Source: Palsa-504 sp963834685 (GTDB taxonomy: Bacteria; Actinomycetota; Actinomycetes; Streptosporangiales; Streptosporangiaceae). From it: DNA of 64,000 bases. Positions within the stretch are counted from its first letter, which is position 1; each line of letters starts with the position of its first letter. The stretch is from NCBI GenBank assembly GCA_963834685.1, contig CAWICW010000013.1:141359-205358 (forward strand), written 5' to 3'. Below are positions 7,730 through 16,939 of this stretch, in pieces. The notes beneath the pieces are model-generated. The model worked only from the letters and a program-made list of their open reading frames with translations. It was not told the DNA's origin and did not search any database. The translations under genes were made by a program, and so were the position numbers.

Positions 7730-8068
7730 CTACTCCGTCCCCTGTCCGGCGGCACGGAGGGCATCGTCGATCTCGCTGAGCTTCGCGGGGGACAGCGCGC
7801 CCGCCCGCTCGATCAGGTCGTCCCGGCTCAGGGTGGTCAGCCAGGTGCACGGGGTAAAGCCCGGGCGCGGGAACACGAGCCGCAGCATGCCTTCGAAGGG
7901 CAATCCTTCCAGGACGCCGACTGCCACCTCAACGCCCAGGCCGGAGATGTCGGCGCCCGCCGGAGCGACGACCTGCATCGCGCGGAACCCGGATGGCTCT
8001 TCTTCCGACAGCAGCACGACGGGCCGTCGCTCATCGAACTCGACCCACCAGACCTCGCCTCGCCGCAT
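7730..8068 (-). CDS. MazF/PemK-like toxin, without a visible antitoxin
   Basis: MRRGEVWWVEFDERRPVVLL is the typical N-terminus of the MazF/PemK fold, an mRNA-cleaving ribonuclease in type II toxin-antitoxin pairs. The C-terminus LSPAKLSEIDDALRAA matches the family's last helix. I set the start at 8068 because AGGAGG lies 4 bases upstream; a longer frame to 8098 exists. At 112 residues it has family length. No small antitoxin-like ORF precedes it in the usual overlapping arrangement, so it is either an orphan or a decayed pair. Confidence 0.65.
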   Translation of the reverse strand: MRRGEVWWVEFDERRPVVLLSEEEPSGFRAMQVVAPAGADISGLGVEVAVGVLEGLPFEGMLRLVFPRPGFTPCTWLTTLSRDDLIERAGALSPAKLSEIDDALRAAGQGTE

Positions 8069-8561
8069 GTGTCCTCCTGGGCACGAGATGGCAGGCAAAT
8101 GCTACGCCGGCCGCCGCTGGAAGTGATGCAGCCCTGCCTGCTGCCCGAACGGCCGCCCTGAGCCAATTCAGGAACCTATCCAGTTACCTTTCTTTATTAC
8201 CCAGAAAGGCCGTCTTTGCATCCGGGCGGCCGACCGAGTCCGGGTTTCCCGTGTTTGCGCACGCTGGCCGAACTGAGCGCGTAGCGGGTGTTCCGGAAGC
8301 CGGACCAGGACCAACTGTCAGTTATCCCAGGCTGCAGCGGCAGGCAAGTGAAGCCTGGCCAGCGGGCGACCGCGCTTCGCGGGACGTCTCAGGAGTGCTT
8401 AAGTTGGCGGCGGTGGAGGGGCTGCCTCGTCAGCCTGATCGTGTATATCAAAGGTTCAGCGCACCAGGAGCAGCCCGCATAAGCTGCGATTCGCCTGAAT
8501 CCTCCGGAGCAGTTGCCATATCGTGGACGTCCACGGAGCCGTACAGGAAAGGCAGCAGCCC
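8069..8561. other. Non-coding stretch upstream of the lipoprotein gene
   Basis: About 490 bases without a convincing gene. The only structure I see is a short hairpin, CCTTTCT (8187-8193) with AGAAAGG (8203-8209), too weak to call a terminator. Promoters for both flanking genes presumably lie here. Confidence 0.4.
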
Positions 8562-9515
8562 ATGACCAGGCTCTATCGGCCCTGGATCATTGTCGCCGCC
8601 AGCACTGCGGCGGCCATCGCCACCGCAGGTTGCTCGCCGCAGCACGGTATCGCGTCCCCCGTCGTTAGCCTGTCGGCGCCGTACAGCGCGAAGGAGTACG
8701 GCACGCAGAACGTGTCGCCGACCGCCGCGCCGACCGCCGTCACTCTCACTGCGCCTTCATCGAGCACGAGCCGGACCGCAGACCCGAGCCCGAGCGTCAG
8801 CCAGACCCCGAGCGCAAGCCCGAGTTCCAGCCGTGCTGTCTGTGTTACAAGCGCACAGATGGGGCATTGTCCGTTCGGACGGTACCCAGACATCACTGGC
8901 GCCAGCACAGACCCGTACGTCGACCAGAACGTGTGGAACCCTATCTCGGGATGGCAGCAGACCCTGCGGGCTACTGATCCGGGCCACTGGTACGTGACCG
9001 CGAATATGCCAGCAGGCAACACGGGGGTGATATCGTTCCCCAACACCGGATTCTTCTTCAACGAGCCCCTGTCCGGGTTCTCCTCTATTGTCTCCTCGTT
9101 CACCGACAGCATCCCCGCGACCGCCGGGACCAACGCTGAGGCCTCCTACGACATCTGGTTCAACAACACGGGCGCGATCCATGAGGTGATGATCCAGAAC
9201 GACTACTCGCCAGGGCGGAGCCCCAGCTGCGGGACCTGGACAGCTACGAGCGTCCAGTTCGGCAGTGGCAACGGGATCCCGGCACACCCTTGGGATCTGT
9301 GCGTGAGCGGGTCCACGGCCTTCTGGGAAACCGCCGATGGCGACATGCCCTCCGGTAATATCGACGTACTGGCCATGCTCAACTGGCTGGTCAGTCACGG
9401 GCAGCTGCCAACCGGAGTCCAGCTCAGCGGGTTCAGCTATGGGTTCGAGATATCCAGCACCGGAGGAGTGGACGAGAACTTCCGGGTCAGCTCGTTCTCG
9501 CTCGCCGCTTCCTGA
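8562..9515 (+). CDS. Secreted GH12-like lipoprotein (copy 1)
   Basis: The start at 8562 gives MTRLYRP and a hydrophobic stretch ending in the lipobox ATAGC, so the mature protein should be anchored to the membrane's outer face. A Ser/Thr/Pro linker (about residues 35-95) leads to a 200-residue beta-rich domain. YDIWFNN, then HEVMIQND and YGFEISSTGG, resemble the two glutamate-bearing strands of family GH12 beta-glucanases, with Gln where that family usually has Trp after EVMI. A paralog lies at 23839-24747 with the same WNPI-GWxQTL, MPAGNT and DEN-F landmarks. Activity on glucan is a guess; a binding role is equally possible. Confidence 0.65.
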   Translation: MTRLYRPWIIVAASTAAAIATAGCSPQHGIASPVVSLSAPYSAKEYGTQNVSPTAAPTAVTLTAPSSSTSRTADPSPSVSQTPSASPSSSRAVCVTSAQMGHCPFGRYPDITGASTDPYVDQNVWNPISGWQQTLRATDPGHWYVTANMPAGNTGVISFPNTGFFFNEPLSGFSSIVSSFTDSIPATAGTNAEASYDIWFNNTGAIHEVMIQNDYSPGRSPSCGTWTATSVQFGSGNGIPAHPWDLCVSGSTAFWETADGDMPSGNIDVLAMLNWLVSHGQLPTGVQLSGFSYGFEISSTGGVDENFRVSSFSLAAS

Positions 9516-9706
9516 ATGCCGGGGACGTCCACCGGCTGCAGGGTCCGGTAGACGTGGTCGGCGCGGCTCTGCACGTGCCACGCCGACGTTCGCGGCTGTC
9601 CAAGAGGTGTTAAAACGTCACCGCAACTCAGCGGGCAGCTAGCATCAGTTATCAACCCCGATGAACGGCCGGGGTAAACCGACACGATAAACCTACGTTA
9701 GAAGCA

Positions 9707-9901
9707 ATGCTGCGGCCCGGCTCGGTCCGCAGCAACACCTCCGCCGCTCGCCGGGCGGTGCTGGACGCCGCGATCGCGGCGCTGTCGCCGGTGTTCCCGC
9801 AGCCGCTGATGGTCACCTGCGACGAGGCCGGGACCAGCCACGAGCCGATCGCCCGGCTGGACAAGCTGGCCACCCTAGCCCATTGGCGACCCGCCTACTA
9901 A
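9707..9901 (+). pseudogene. IS1380-like transposase remnant
   Basis: LRPGSVRSNTSAARRAVLDA and LMVTCDEAGTSHEPIARLD resemble the segment of IS1380-type transposases around the second catalytic Asp (VTxDxAGASH). The frame ends after 64 residues, directly before the IS630 end. The rest of the transposase is absent. Confidence 0.45.
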
Positions 9902-9912
9902 CCAGAATGTGC

Positions 9913-11006
9913 GTTTGTAGACTCCATGCGCCTTTTCCTGAAGTCAGTTCAGGATATAGGACAGCTTTGGATCGCGGAAGAATCTGCGGACGATACCAGG
10001 GAGTTTCTGGAGGCGGCGAAGCGCGCCGATGGCCTTGGCCTTGAGATCATCCTTACTCATGACGACACCGCGGCCGATCCGGTCGTTCTTCACGTTATTC
10101 CAGACCCATTCGTCGGGGTTAAGATCCGGCGAGTAGGGCGGCAGGAAGAATATACTCAACCGTCCATCGGCCTTCTCGCGGACGAACTCGCTGACCTTCT
10201 TAGCGTTGTGCACCGGATGGCCGTCCACGATGAGGAAAATCTTTCCCGGAACACTGCCCAGCAGCGCCTCCAGGAAATCGGTGAACTTCCCCGCGTTCAT
10301 CTTTCCCTCCTGAACCCGGAAACGCAGCTCACCCCGCGGGGAAATCGCCGATACCATGTTCACCGACTTCCGCTCCCCGGTCGTGATGACGACCGGGGTC
10401 TGCCCGACGGGCGCCCACGCGGTCCCCGCGTGGTGATCGGTCCGTATGCTGGCCTCATCTGCGAAGAAGATGCCGGCGCCCTCCTCGGCGGCCAGCTTGC
10501 GGATCTTCGGGTAAACGGACTTCTTCCAGTCCGCCACGCGCTCCGGATCCTGCTGATAAGCACGGTACAGCGGCCGCTGCGGCGACAGCCCCATCTTCGT
10601 CAGCAGCCTGCCGACCTGAACCTCCGAGAACTTCACCCCGAATTCCCGCCGGACCAGTTCACGGATGATCTTCCGCGTCCACAGCCCGAAGCCAAACTGC
10701 AGCTGCCGCGGGTCGCTCCCGGTGATAATCGCGTACAGCTTCGACAATTGCGTCGGGCTCAGCCGGGAAGCAGGCCCCGGCGTCTTCTTCGTCTCCAGCG
10801 CGACCGGGCCGCCCTGGTCATATTTCTGCTGCCACCGGAAGAGCATTGCGCGGGAAACATTGAACATTCTCGCGACTGCTGCTGCTGCTGCTTCGTTTCC
10901 ATCTTTGAGAAGCTGAACGGCCTGGAGCCGCTCTTCAGGTGTCGAACGTCGTCCTTTCAGCGCCATAATCAAAATATACCGGATAACAGGCCCAGAGTCT
11001 ACAAAC
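9913..11006 (-). mobile_element. IS630-family insertion sequence, apparently intact
   Basis: GTTTGTAGACTC (9913-9924) and GAGTCTACAAAC (10995-11006) are perfect 12-base terminal inverted repeats around one intact transposase gene, giving 1094 bases. I do not see the TA target duplication expected of IS630 directly beside the repeats, so the true ends could extend a few bases. It sits between the mobile region and the polysaccharide cluster. Confidence 0.8.
9944..10966 (-). CDS. IS630-family DDE transposase
   Basis: A 340-residue transposase that cuts and pastes the element. The N-terminal paired HTH reads AAAAAVARMFNVSRAMLFRW. The DDE residues are visible in FFADEASIRTD, FLIVDGHPVH and YSPDLNPDEWVWN. 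The ATG at 10966 is preferred over the in-frame TTG at 10972. Length and catalytic triad are normal, so it is probably active. Confidence 0.92.
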   Translation of the reverse strand: MALKGRRSTPEERLQAVQLLKDGNEAAAAAVARMFNVSRAMLFRWQQKYDQGGPVALETKKTPGPASRLSPTQLSKLYAIITGSDPRQLQFGFGLWTRKIIRELVRREFGVKFSEVQVGRLLTKMGLSPQRPLYRAYQQDPERVADWKKSVYPKIRKLAAEEGAGIFFADEASIRTDHHAGTAWAPVGQTPVVITTGERKSVNMVSAISPRGELRFRVQEGKMNAGKFTDFLEALLGSVPGKIFLIVDGHPVHNAKKVSEFVREKADGRLSIFFLPPYSPDLNPDEWVWNNVKNDRIGRGVVMSKDDLKAKAIGALRRLQKLPGIVRRFFRDPKLSYILN

Positions 11007-11056
11007 CTATGAATTGATGAGTAACTCCCGGCTCTGCCTTTCGCACCCGAAAAGGG

Positions 11057-11728
11057 CTACTTTGAGCCACGCGGAGAGCAGACCACAAAGTATTCCACGG
11101 CCAGCAGCGGACTGATAAATGGAATATTCATGTTTACATGCATATTAATGGTCTGATTAAGCTTCCCGCCTGGCGAGCCGTGCCGCCAATTGTGAGAAGC
11201 CGGGAAGGATCTATCAATATTGAAATAACGTGCCAGATCGTTTCGGAAGTCATCAAAGGACCGGATATTATTGTGTGCGCTATAGATGTACTTCTTGCGA
11301 TGACCGTAATTCCAATACGTCACAATGAACTTGCCGTCGCCGTTTAGGATCGCGGCTATTTCGGAAAATTTCTGCGACTGGAAATCCCCTACGTATTCGA
11401 GGAGACCCTGGGCAAGAACAATATCAAATCGCTTGTCGCGAAACTTGATCGGGGATTTGACGATGTCGGCTTCAAGCAGATTTGGCGCATCATCGTGTAT
11501 AGCTATATCAATGCCATGATAATGAATATTCGTCGGCAGCATACGCATCAACGTGGCCGGCCCGCAACCAACGTCAAGGAGGGTGCACTCCTTGCCCAGC
11601 GCGAGTCCATTGATAATTTGGAGGGCCTTCTGGAGCCGGTAGTGCGGCTGGCTGAATTTTAGATTCTCTTCACTCCAAAAATCCCTCTTGTGGTACTGCG
11701 CGGTATGCATGCCGGCCGGGTCATTCAT
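11057..11728 (-). CDS. Class I SAM-dependent methyltransferase
   Basis: A 223-residue methyltransferase with the SAM loop LLDVGCGPATLMRML, the acidic strand HYHGIDIAIHDD and the motif FDIVLAQGLLEYVGD. The target is unknown; from context it may methylate a sugar or a pyruvylated intermediate. Its start overlaps the stop of the upstream pyruvyl transferase gene (ATGA). The gene is visibly richer in A and T than its neighbours, which suggests separate acquisition. Confidence 0.8.
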   Translation of the reverse strand: MNDPAGMHTAQYHKRDFWSEENLKFSQPHYRLQKALQIINGLALGKECTLLDVGCGPATLMRMLPTNIHYHGIDIAIHDDAPNLLEADIVKSPIKFRDKRFDIVLAQGLLEYVGDFQSQKFSEIAAILNGDGKFIVTYWNYGHRKKYIYSAHNNIRSFDDFRNDLARYFNIDRSFPASHNWRHGSPGGKLNQTINMHVNMNIPFISPLLAVEYFVVCSPRGSK

Positions 11729-13035
11729 AACCGCCTCCTTAGTGTGAACTCATCGCGTCCGGCCTCGGTGCGCGCCTCTTCGACTCTCTGAAAGAGCACG
11801 GCAGACAACTCCGCAAATTGGTCGTGGACGAGCCGCACTTTCTCCGCATTGCGTTCCAGCATCTCTTCTCGTAGCTGTGCCGCTCGGTTCTCCAGTCCGG
11901 TGAGCTGCTCGATCATCCGATCGAGATCCAGGGACTTTGCGGACTGGCAGAACTCGGACAGCCCCATATCCGCCATCAGAGTCTCGTGTTTCACGGCGTA
12001 GCCGAGGGACAGCGTTGGCTTGGCCAGCATAAGCGCACATAGCACGTTGTGAAAGCGCGTAGCGACAATCACATTGACGGACGCCATCTGCCGCAATAGT
12101 TCTCCGAGGGAGGACGCCGGTTCGGCAATGAGCTGTGACGGGCCGAGACCGGGCCGTTGCGCCCGTACGTCTGCAAGGATCTCCCGCATGACCGGCTCGT
12201 CGTGCACGTCGCCAGTGAACAGCCTTACCTGTCGCCCGCGGTCGATCAACAACAAGACAAAACGCTTGATCGTTTCGCCGTAGGAGCGATGGATCTCCTC
12301 CCCCCGCCGACGGTCGTCGTCTCCGCCGTAATAGTCCATGACACCGATACCAACGGTGCCATCGGCACCTTGTTCACCCCGAGGCACCGGTAGAGAGAAA
12401 CAAACATCGGGATAGACCGCGTCACCCGAGGCATCGAGACCCATTCGTCGCATCGCATCCCGTGAGCTAGCGTCCCTGAAGGAGCGGTAATACGCGAGCC
12501 GCGCCGCCGCGATCATCAGCCACCGCGTGAGCCGCCGGTGAATGACATTTGCCCCTACGCTCACAAGGGCGACCTTCGTCCCGAACAGTCTGCCGGACGC
12601 GCATAGCAGGAACATGGCGTAGGGAGTCTGCCCTGGGCGCAGGGGAACAGTCGCCTCGAGCACTCCCATGCCGGGCACGATAACGACGTCGTGGCGACGG
12701 ACCCAGGAGGCCGTATTAAAGGCGTCGATGAGCTTTCCCAGAGTCTTCAAAGGCAGGGACGCCACGTTAGCCGTCTGGTGGCGCTCCGGACGGTACCACC
12801 ATAGGTGTGCAGCCTTGACGCCATATCGCGACGTGACTTGTTCCGGTCCCGAGCAAAAGCAATCCAAGATCGCGTCGGGGTGTTCTGCCTCGAGATAGGC
12901 AAGCACGGCTTCCAGCGAACCGTCGTTACCGAGGTTGCCCTGGCCCAAGAGCCCGAAGAGGCCGACTCTTGGCGCAACAGCCTCCTCAGGGATACGACGT
13001 CTGGCCTTGCGAAGTGAGCTCAAGGCAACCTCCAC
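11725..13035 (-). CDS. Polysaccharide pyruvyl transferase family protein
   Basis: A 436-residue protein of the CsaB/WcaK-like family that transfers pyruvate from phosphoenolpyruvate to sugar residues. GLFGLLGQGNLGNDGSLEAV opens the first Rossmann-like half. VIVPGMGVLEA and the C-terminal VNVIVATRFHNVLCALMLAK with LSLGYAVKHE match family landmarks. It is coupled to the methyltransferase downstream and overlaps the GT2 gene upstream by 16 bases. The three form one minus-strand unit. Confidence 0.85.
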   Translation of the reverse strand: MEVALSSLRKARRRIPEEAVAPRVGLFGLLGQGNLGNDGSLEAVLAYLEAEHPDAILDCFCSGPEQVTSRYGVKAAHLWWYRPERHQTANVASLPLKTLGKLIDAFNTASWVRRHDVVIVPGMGVLEATVPLRPGQTPYAMFLLCASGRLFGTKVALVSVGANVIHRRLTRWLMIAAARLAYYRSFRDASSRDAMRRMGLDASGDAVYPDVCFSLPVPRGEQGADGTVGIGVMDYYGGDDDRRRGEEIHRSYGETIKRFVLLLIDRGRQVRLFTGDVHDEPVMREILADVRAQRPGLGPSQLIAEPASSLGELLRQMASVNVIVATRFHNVLCALMLAKPTLSLGYAVKHETLMADMGLSEFCQSAKSLDLDRMIEQLTGLENRAAQLREEMLERNAEKVRLVHDQFAELSAVLFQRVEEARTEAGRDEFTLRRRL

Positions 13036-14051
13036 TCCTGGCCAGCCACGACCGCGTGAACCGAGACGGCGGGGTCGTCCACGTCAGCCCGGGGCTGTTC
13101 ATCGATTCGCATGTGCCCGGCGAAGGCCTTGCTAGCCGTCCGGTTCAGCATCCATTGCGCCAGGTAACGATAGCAATCGCGCCGATCTGCGGGCGGCAGC
13201 GGCGCACGCCGGATGGCTGTCACGTAACCCCAGATGTATTCGGCGATCAGGCGGGCCGCCGGATACCGGAGCCAGTTCGCTCGGACCGGGTCCTGGATTG
13301 CACAGCGGGTGCGCACCCTAGGGGATGCGAAATATGCTCGATCAGGATGGTCACGTCGGAAGTGCATCCAGTCCGGGCTCGTGTGGAACCGGCCGCGCAG
13401 AGCGATCTCGCAGATCATTACCCGGTCAGCGTGGTGGTAACTGCCGAGCAGGGCGGTCCGGCGCAAGACGTCTGCCCGGATGACGCCGTATGTGTCCTCT
13501 GCCCGGATGACGCCATTATTATTGTTGGCCCTGATGCCGCTGCGAATGTCGATGCCGCTGCTGGTGAACACGCCACTGCTTCCGAACAAGATGCTTCGGA
13601 AGCGTTCCGGTGCCCTCAGGGAGTCTGTTGCCAGCGGGTACTTCAGCGACTGCGTGACGTCACCATTGGCGTCGATCGCTGCGGCCCAGGATTGAGCGAG
13701 GACGACGTCCGGGTGCTCGTCCAATGCGTCTACACAACGTCGCAGCAGGTCACGGCCGTAAAGATCATCGCATGACGCCCATTTGAATAGTTCACCACGC
13801 GACTGCTGGAACACGAAGTTGTGGTTCGGAGAAAGACCAATGTTGCGCGGCTGGGTAAAATAACGGATCCTGGAGTCCTGCTTCATATAGCGACGGCAGA
13901 CATCCGCAGTACCGTCGGTCGAGGCGTTATCTGAAATGATCAGCTCGAAGTCCTCGTAGCTCTGGCCAAGCAGGGCATCAAGAGACTCGGCGAGGTAGGT
14001 CTCGCCGTTATAGACCGGAAGCCCGATGCTCAGACGGGGTACAGCATTCAC
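13020..14051 (-). CDS. Glycosyltransferase family 2
   Basis: A GT-A fold enzyme that adds a sugar from a nucleotide donor to the growing glycan. LSIGLPVYNGETYLAESLDA and LIISDNASTDGTADVC are classical GT2 motifs, and WASCDDLYG supplies the metal-binding acidic pair. GTG at 14051 starts four residues before the conserved strand; a GTG at 14081 would add ten residues. A short in-frame duplication, GVIRAEDTY before GVIRADVLR, is unusual and is repeated at DNA level. It is the first gene of the minus-strand three-gene unit. Confidence 0.85.
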   Translation of the reverse strand: MNAVPRLSIGLPVYNGETYLAESLDALLGQSYEDFELIISDNASTDGTADVCRRYMKQDSRIRYFTQPRNIGLSPNHNFVFQQSRGELFKWASCDDLYGRDLLRRCVDALDEHPDVVLAQSWAAAIDANGDVTQSLKYPLATDSLRAPERFRSILFGSSGVFTSSGIDIRSGIRANNNNGVIRAEDTYGVIRADVLRRTALLGSYHHADRVMICEIALRGRFHTSPDWMHFRRDHPDRAYFASPRVRTRCAIQDPVRANWLRYPAARLIAEYIWGYVTAIRRAPLPPADRRDCYRYLAQWMLNRTASKAFAGHMRIDEQPRADVDDPAVSVHAVVAGQEWRLP

Positions 14052-14081
14052 CGTTCGCCAAACTCGGACACAGCTGAGCAC

Positions 14082-14859
14082 AGGACGTGAAGGAAAACGG
14101 CTTCGATGTAGCCACCATTACCCGCCACGGGCACCCTCATCGCTGACCTACCCTTTCTTAGTTTCTACCCCGCCCAGATGACTGCCTCTCAACACCTGAG
14201 CCGCAAAGGCCCGGTCCTGATACATCCAGGGCCGAGAATGAAGACCGTCCACCCGCGGCAGACGGACTCACCCTGCGCTCGACCGGTGCCCAGCTCCGTG
14301 TCCGGAGTCCTGGGGCTGAGCCGAGGCCCCTCGCGGTCGGCTCCGTCACGCCGCTGCCAACCTGACCAGCAGCGGCCGTCGGCGCCGCCTCGAGATCCAA
14401 ACTGGCTGACCTGTGCCGACAACATTCTGGCTCCTGTGGAATGCATCGGCTCGTCTCGTAAGCGGTCCTGACCAGCACGAAGCCGTCGCTGCGATCGACG
14501 AAGGTCTACCCGGTGCGACGGAACCGAGGCCACCCGGCCCCGCCCGCCGGGCGGTTATCGTCCTCAGAAACCAGAAACAAACGTCATAAGCGGCTCGCCA
14601 GACCTGGCCAGTCCAAGTCGGTCCGGCGTGAATCAGCGCGGCTGAACTGTATCAGGGTGGGGCTGTCGCGAATCTCACTTACGTGGTAGCAGTATCGACA
14701 AACCCGTGTGACTCAGGGCGATGGGGTCTTAGTGAACGCGCTGGTAACGCACGAGCCAGCGTCCATTCACTAGACTCTCGCCTGCTAACGATGGCAATGT
14801 GTACAATGTGTAACGGGCCAACTTCAGGCTGGAATCGAAGGAAAGGAGCGAGATCAACT
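14082..14859. other. Long divergent intergenic region
   Basis: About 780 bases between the divergent GT2 and GT25 genes. Open frames occur on both strands but none shows a domain or a good ribosome site, so I call none. Promoters for both directions should lie here. Confidence 0.4.
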
Positions 14860-15663
14860 GTGTACGCCTACATCATCAATTTGGCTCGTTCGCGCGATCG
14901 GCGAGCACATATGGTTGCGGAGTTGAGGAAGACCGGCTTGGACTACGAAATTATAACAGCTGTCGATGGGCGCGATTTGGACCTGACCGATACCACTGTA
15001 GTGGATCCTTCCCTGACCGCTAGAACTCAATTCCTGGGAGGTACGGCCGGAGCTGCCTTGAGTCACCTAAGTGTCTATAGAAAGATAATTGCCGATGGGT
15101 TGGATAAGGCACTGGTGCTAGAGGATGACGTCACGCTGCCTGCCGACATAGCGAGCCTGGCCGGTGCTGTCGCCGATCAACTGACCGGCGCGGAAGTGGC
15201 GCTTCTCAGCTACGATAGCAATACCACATGTAAGATGAGTCTAGAAGGCTCGATAAAGCTCCCATCCGCACGAGTGCTCGCACTACCCCTCGACATTGGC
15301 CAGCCGAACAGTGGAGGCGGCTACATAATCACACGAGAGGCATGCGAGCGTATGAATAAAATCATACTACCGGTAAGGGTCAACCCTGACGACTGGTGGT
15401 TCTTCTACAGAGAAGGCGCTCTCGACCGTGTGCGATGTGTAGTGCCCCTAACAGTCCGCAAGAGCCACAAGCTCCCGTCAACGCTTGGATCCTATGCGCT
15501 GGGAAATAGCATTAAGGGCCGCTTGATCTGGCCGCTTGTGCGCCGCAGGATCCCAATCCTGCATCAAGTGCTTAACTATAGGAGACAACGCATTTACCGT
15601 CAATGGAGTCGGTCGGAGCTCGTAGATATGCCATTCATAGAGAAGCCGTCGAGGTTGGAATAG
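14860..15663 (+). CDS. Glycosyltransferase family 25 protein
   Basis: About 267 residues. VYAYIINLARSRDRRAHMVA at the start and ALVLEDDVTLPADI (the metal-binding Glu-Asp-Asp) mark the GT25 family of LPS-type galactosyltransferases. SHKLPSTLGS near the end fits as well. GTG at 14860 is chosen because GGAAAGGAG precedes it by about 12 bases; the frame is open back to 14683. Base composition is less GC-rich than the core genes, consistent with acquisition. It stands alone on the plus strand. Confidence 0.8.
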   Translation: MYAYIINLARSRDRRAHMVAELRKTGLDYEIITAVDGRDLDLTDTTVVDPSLTARTQFLGGTAGAALSHLSVYRKIIADGLDKALVLEDDVTLPADIASLAGAVADQLTGAEVALLSYDSNTTCKMSLEGSIKLPSARVLALPLDIGQPNSGGGYIITREACERMNKIILPVRVNPDDWWFFYREGALDRVRCVVPLTVRKSHKLPSTLGSYALGNSIKGRLIWPLVRRRIPILHQVLNYRRQRIYRQWSRSELVDMPFIEKPSRLE

Positions 15664-15754
15664 GTCCCGCCGTCTCGGCGCTGCTGGTGCTATTCTCTAT
15701 CCCGCACCCAACCAGGCCGCCCTGCGCGCGCGGCCTGGCCGTAAGCCCGAACCT

Positions 15755-16939
15755 TTACTTCTCTTTCGCCCGGAGAGCCACCGACCGGCTGAGCTGTCGC
15801 GCCACATTGTGCGTCCCGGCGATGAATCGCATCGACGGGCCGAGGGCGAACGCCGCTGGAGCCCCGACGAAATACAAGCCCGGAACGGTCGATTGGCCAG
15901 CACGGGTAAGCACCGGGTACCCGTCGAACGTAGCGATACGCCCGCGGAGCTCTTCCGGCAGGTACGCTAGCCGGTCGATGTTGACCCGATAGCCGGTCCC
16001 AGCAATGACGTGATCGACCTCGAGGCTTGATCTGCTCGGTCCGTCAAGTTGCAGCCGCACGCCACTTCCGTGGGGCTCGGCGCTCCGCACGTGGGTTTCC
16101 CTCAATATGTCAACTACGCCTTCGACACGGTCCCTCAGCCACCACGCCCCGAGGGGTCCAAGGACGGTTCGCGCTTTGGTAACCCGCACGCTTTGCGGCA
16201 GTCGGCGGAAGGCGGTTGGAGAATTCCAGATCGGGCACTTCCACCCTTCGCAGAGCTTGTTCTCGCGGATCCGTACGAGTGGCGTCAACGGTAGCGGCTT
16301 CGTACCCCAGATGGGCGAATCCGGGCACCGCACGATCAGGTGTACTTCGCCCCCCGCTTCATGCAGCAAGGCGGCTGTCTCTAGTGCCGACGAGCCACCA
16401 CCCACGATCGCGACGCGACGACCTCGGAGGTGGTCGAACTGATGGTGATCGGCGGTGTGTGAGATGAGCTCGGATGGCAGGCCCGCCAGCTCTGCTGGGA
16501 AGTAAAAATACGGTAGGACACCTGTCGCGATGACCACGTTTCTGGCCAGAACCGCCTCGGCATCGGCGAAGGCAACCCGGAATCCGTCGTTCGTGGCATT
16601 GATCTCTGTCACGGTGACATCGCTCACGTCGGGCACCAACTGTTTGATATACCAGTCGGAGTAGTCGAGGAAGCGGTCGAGCGCCAGCGGAATCCCCCGC
16701 CCGATACCTTCGATCCGCTCCGATCGGGAGTAGCCCGCGAGATCATATCCCGCCTGAGGTGACGACATGTCCGAGCCGAAGGGCTCGGACTTCAGGTACA
16801 TGCCCAGCGGCATGTGGGCACGCCAGGTATCCATCGGGCGGCCGACTATGAGATGGTCGGTTCCCTGCCCGCGAAGGTGCGTGGCAATCGACAGCCCGTA
16901 CGGCCCAGCACCGATAACGAGCACGTCGCTGGCTGGCAT
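15755..16939 (-). CDS. FAD/NAD(P)-dependent oxidoreductase
   Basis: About 394 residues with the FAD dinucleotide loop VLVIGAGPYGLSIATHL at the N-terminus and a second nucleotide loop VAIVGGGSSALETAALL in the middle. HVIAGTGYRVNID is the typical ATG-like box of flavin monooxygenases, and VPGLYFVGAPAA is the C-terminal FAD contact. It resembles lysine/ornithine hydroxylase-type or thioredoxin-reductase-like enzymes. GGGAG six bases before 16939 supports the start. In this setting it may oxidise a nucleotide sugar or lipid carrier; the substrate is unknown. Confidence 0.75.
   Translation of the reverse strand: MPASDVLVIGAGPYGLSIATHLRGQGTDHLIVGRPMDTWRAHMPLGMYLKSEPFGSDMSSPQAGYDLAGYSRSERIEGIGRGIPLALDRFLDYSDWYIKQLVPDVSDVTVTEINATNDGFRVAFADAEAVLARNVVIATGVLPYFYFPAELAGLPSELISHTADHHQFDHLRGRRVAIVGGGSSALETAALLHEAGGEVHLIVRCPDSPIWGTKPLPLTPLVRIRENKLCEGWKCPIWNSPTAFRRLPQSVRVTKARTVLGPLGAWWLRDRVEGVVDILRETHVRSAEPHGSGVRLQLDGPSRSSLEVDHVIAGTGYRVNIDRLAYLPEELRGRIATFDGYPVLTRAGQSTVPGLYFVGAPAAFALGPSMRFIAGTHNVARQLSRSVALRAKEK

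Noticed and set aside
14082..14859. Small genes in the GT2/GT25 gap
   Set aside because: Overlapping frames exist on both strands but none has a ribosome site or a recognisable domain.
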